This document shows, in pieces, positions 61,614 through 64,000 of a stretch of DNA of 64,000 bases. A program made the translations under genes and the position numbers. The notes beneath the pieces are model-generated. The model did no database searches and had not been told where the DNA came from. It saw only the letters and a program-made list of their open reading frames with translations. Numbering within the stretch: position 1 is the stretch's first letter; each line of letters begins with the position of its first letter. This DNA comes from Opitutus sp. (GTDB taxonomy: Bacteria; Verrucomicrobiota; Verrucomicrobiia; Opitutales; Opitutaceae). The stretch covers positions 25,191 to 89,190 of the forward strand of contig PNJQ01000004.1 in the NCBI GenBank assembly GCA_013821985.1. The letters are read 5' to 3'.

Positions 61614-62499
61614 AGCGCCCGCGCGCCCGTTGACGATAATCGGAGGGCGACACTCCGATCTCCTGTTTGAAGGCCTTCGAAAAATGAAACACGTCGCAAA
61701 AACCGAGGGTGTCCGCGATCTGCTTGAACGAGAGCTGCCCGTGATAGATCGACGCGCAGGCCCATTCGATTCGCCGGCGCTTCTGGTAACGGCCGGGTGA
61801 TTCTCCGCTCAGCCGCGCGAATCGCTTGCGGAAATTTTCGTAGGCGAGCCCGACGCGCCGCGCCGTTTCCTGCGGCGTCGGCCAGCCGGAGGGTCCGCGG
61901 TCTCCCAAGAGCCGTCGGCTTTCATCGAACCAGGAATCCCGACCCGCTCGAGCGAGTTGCTCCCGCGTCGCGACCATGTCGCCGAGCACGCGGATCAAGC
62001 GGCCCATCGCGCGAATCTCATCTCCGGGTCCGGGTTTTTTCTCGCGCACAAAAATTTCCGCCAAGCGCTGCTTCCAGTATTCAGGGGAACCGAGCCGCAG
62101 GACCGGCTGATCAGGATTCAGCAACCCCTGCCGTCGCCAAAGCACGAACTGCGGACCATCGAATACACAATAAACTTGGGTCCACTCCGCTCCATCGACG
62201 GACCCGTAAGCGTGCGGAATCTCGGGAAAAACGAGCACCACATCTCCTGGTGCGAGTTCGGTTTTGTAGCCGCGTTCGTCCTGATAGTAGCCGCGGCCAT
62301 CCACCATAAGCATCAGCGTAAAATGTCTCAAAATCCGCATCTTTCTCGGGTCGATGCCGTGGATGTTTTGCAGCAGACCGGCAAGTTGGATATCACCCAC
62401 CGCCGTGCGCAGCGGGCTCGTCAGCCACGGTTCGGCGCGGAATTTCGGGGCAAGCGGCATGGCTCCCAAAATTTGCATGAGTTCTCCCAACTCAACCAT
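61612..62499 (-). CDS. AraC-family regulator
   Basis: The 295-residue protein has a cupin sensor (HFTLMLMVDGRGYYQDERGY, then VVLVFPEIPHAYGS) and tandem HTH motifs (TARRVGLAYENFRKRFARLS and IADTLGFCDVFHFSKAFKQE). It is divergent from the PhyH gene across 34 bases and converges on the hydrolase-like gene; either could be its target. The sensor type is usual for sugar-responsive regulators in polysaccharide loci. Confidence 0.87.
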   Translation of the reverse strand: MVELGELMQILGAMPLAPKFRAEPWLTSPLRTAVGDIQLAGLLQNIHGIDPRKMRILRHFTLMLMVDGRGYYQDERGYKTELAPGDVVLVFPEIPHAYGSVDGAEWTQVYCVFDGPQFVLWRRQGLLNPDQPVLRLGSPEYWKQRLAEIFVREKKPGPGDEIRAMGRLIRVLGDMVATREQLARAGRDSWFDESRRLLGDRGPSGWPTPQETARRVGLAYENFRKRFARLSGESPGRYQKRRRIEWACASIYHGQLSFKQIADTLGFCDVFHFSKAFKQEIGVSPSDYRQRARGR

Positions 62500-62533
62500 T
62501 TAATGTCAGTCGCTTCGCGTGTAGCTTCGCCGC

Positions 62534-63457
62534 ATGAGCCCCACGACCACGCTGCCCCAGCTCTATTCCTTCGGCCATGCGCTTGAGATGACGGACGACA
62601 AAGTCGGCCTCCTGCGCGATTCCAGCGACGCCGCCAACGACTTCGAGGAACTGCGCCGCCGCGTCGCCGAGGATGGCTACCTCTACATGAAGGGCTACCT
62701 CGACCGCGGCCAAGTGCTCGGCGCTCGCGCGAGCCTCACCTCTCGACTCGCGGAGGCCGGGGTGCTCGATCCGGCCTGTCCGCATATCGAGGGGATCTGC
62801 AAGCCGGGCTCCGGCTACGTGTTCAAGCCCGAGATCACCAACGGCAACCCCGAGATCCAGGATCTGCTCTACTCCGGCCGCTTGACGAATTTCTACGCGC
62901 AGCTCTTCGCCGAGCCGATCCGCCACTACGATTTTACCTGGTTGCGCGCCATCGGTCCGGGCAAGGGCACCAATCCCCATTGCGACCTGCCCTACATGGG
63001 CCGCGGCACGCACCGCCACATGACTTGCTGGATGCCTTACGGCGACATCTCGTTCGAACTCGGCGGACTGATGATCCTCGAGAAGTCGCACAAGCGGATG
63101 GACCTGCTCGAGCATTACGTTTTCCGCGACGTGGACGCTTTCTGCGAAAACAAGGAGAAGGACGCCGCCAATGCGAAAGCCGGCAAGTGGACCTTCAGCG
63201 GGACGCTCTCGCACAATCCTCCAATCGTGCGCAACAAGTTCGGCGGTCGCTGGCTCACGACGGAGTTTCGCGCCGGCGACTTCCTAACGTTCGGCATGTT
63301 CGTCGTCCACGCCTCTCTCGACAATCGCACGGAAAACCGTCTGCGCATCTCGAGCGACTCCCGCTATCAACGCGCCAGCGAACCGATCGACGAGCGTTGG
63401 GTTGGCGTCAATCCGCCGGGCCATACTCTCGCCGGCAAGCGCGGCCGCATCTGCTGA
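62534..63457 (+). CDS. PhyH-family Fe(II)/2-oxoglutarate dioxygenase
   Basis: The 307-residue protein has the iron facial triad H149-x-D151 (NPHCDLPYMGRG) and H259 (FVVHASLDN), with a 2-oxoglutarate-binding Arg in TENRLRISSD. The family hydroxylates C-H bonds of varied small molecules and can also remove O- or N-methyl groups oxidatively. The gene is divergent from an AraC regulator and three bases upstream of a ferritin-like gene. Substrate is unknown. Confidence 0.85.
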   Translation: MSPTTTLPQLYSFGHALEMTDDKVGLLRDSSDAANDFEELRRRVAEDGYLYMKGYLDRGQVLGARASLTSRLAEAGVLDPACPHIEGICKPGSGYVFKPEITNGNPEIQDLLYSGRLTNFYAQLFAEPIRHYDFTWLRAIGPGKGTNPHCDLPYMGRGTHRHMTCWMPYGDISFELGGLMILEKSHKRMDLLEHYVFRDVDAFCENKEKDAANAKAGKWTFSGTLSHNPPIVRNKFGGRWLTTEFRAGDFLTFGMFVVHASLDNRTENRLRISSDSRYQRASEPIDERWVGVNPPGHTLAGKRGRIC

Positions 63458-63460
63458 GCT

Positions 63461-64000
63461 ATGGTCGCCCCCGGCTCGTCCTCTCCCGCCTCGGCGACGA
63501 ACACCGCGAGCCGCCTCGCGGCGGTGCAGGATATGGCGCGACTCCAACGCCTCCTGTTCGAGGCGGAGCGCGAATTCCTTCGCACCGTCACCACGCTCAT
63601 TTACCGCGTCGGCGAACCGGAACTGAAATATCTCCTTTGCCAGCATGCTTGGGAATCCGCCGGCCACGCGCGATTCCTGCGCGAACGCGGCCGCGAAATG
63701 AGCGGCTTCGGTGCAGGCGAAGGTGTCCGCGAATCGCTGCGCCAGCTCTTCACTGAAGCAGTGATGCCCGACGATGCCTACGCTGCGCTCACCGGATTCT
63801 ACCGCGTGCTGAAGCCCGCGCTGCTCGCCGCCTATCGTCACTACCTCGAGCGAACCCATCATCTCGCCGACTGGCCGTCCCGCAAGCTGGTGGAGGAATT
63901 CATCGCGGACGAGGAACGCCACGCCCGCGAAATCGAGCCGCATCTCCGCAGCGGACACGATGCTTGGGAGATGCATCTGCGGACCGCATTGGAATCCTGC
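63461..64000 (+). CDS. Ferritin-like di-iron protein (N-terminal part, runs off window)
   Basis: The visible 180 residues are helical. Glu/His positions suggest a ferritin-like four-helix di-iron bundle: E in EAEREFLRTV, E and H in HAWESAGHARFLRERG, and E-x-x-H in ADEERHAREIEPHL. The first 15 residues are Ser/Ala-rich and disordered. It starts three bases after the PhyH stop, so the two iron enzymes form an operon. The family includes oxygenases and oxidases as well as iron stores; which applies is unclear. Confidence 0.6.
   Translation, partial: MVAPGSSSPASATNTASRLAAVQDMARLQRLLFEAEREFLRTVTTLIYRVGEPELKYLLCQHAWESAGHARFLRERGREMSGFGAGEGVRESLRQLFTEAVMPDDAYAALTGFYRVLKPALLAAYRHYLERTHHLADWPSRKLVEEFIADEERHAREIEPHLRSGHDAWEMHLRTALESC

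Overview
The window is GC-rich and densely coded, with many ATGA or TGATG start/stop overlaps. It reads like the chromosome of a Gram-negative, polysaccharide-degrading bacterium. The gene mix points to Verrucomicrobia, most likely Opitutaceae: an L-rhamnose isomerase, fused rhamnulose-1-phosphate aldolase/lactaldehyde dehydrogenase and LutABC operon, both kinds of sulfatase-maturing enzyme, four AraC regulators beside glycoside-hydrolase-like genes, and corrinoid methyltransferases. That placement is inference; no rRNA or intact tRNA is present to confirm it.

Layout. 0-1.8 kb: two response-regulator receivers around a secreted PRC-barrel protein. 1.8-8.8 kb: a five-gene + strand operon (GT39-like membrane glycosyltransferase, HAD-UbiA fusion, GMC oxidoreductase, two SDR proteins) that could make, remodel and use a polyprenyl-phosphate pentose. 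8.8-14.9 kb: a candidate 30-aa membrane peptide, a tRNA-like relic, glpD, an aerobic formylglycine-generating enzyme, a decayed gene fragment, an anaerobic sulfatase maturase, a cytochrome c and small unknowns. 15.1-21.9 kb: a nine-gene molybdenum cofactor operon (moeA, moaC, mog, MOT1-type molybdate transporter, moaA, moaD, moaE-moeB fusion, MOSC protein, mobA). 22.1-28.6 kb: a molybdoenzyme respiratory module (ArsR-rhodanese regulator, TAT-exported catalytic subunit, four-cluster Fe-S subunit, NrfD membrane subunit, porin, small periplasmic protein). It suits reduction of sulfur, selenium, tellurium or arsenic oxyanions.

28.8-40.4 kb: a TPR protein, then an AraC gene divergent from rhaA, rhaDE, rhaB, lutA, lutB, lutC and an MFS carrier. 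Together these take L-rhamnose through lactaldehyde and lactate to pyruvate.

40.5-56.4 kb: a corrinoid methyl-transfer island. One nine-gene operon encodes a UroD-family methyltransferase, corrinoid protein, MTHFR with a cysteine-rich C-terminal domain, a pterin-dependent methyltransferase, an amidohydrolase, a RACE/RamA-type activator, a MetH-activation-like protein and two unknown small proteins. A second operon carries two more UroD-family methyltransferases and a corrinoid protein. Each has its own AraC gene. A core-MetE methyltransferase and a TIM-barrel isomerase follow. The set looks like a complete O-demethylation route into tetrahydrofolate; the substrate is unknown. 56.6-64 kb: an (alpha/alpha)6 glycosidase-like protein, a frameshifted TIM-barrel hydrolase-like gene, a fourth AraC gene, a PhyH-family dioxygenase and the start of a ferritin-like protein.

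No CRISPR array, insertion sequence or integrase was seen.
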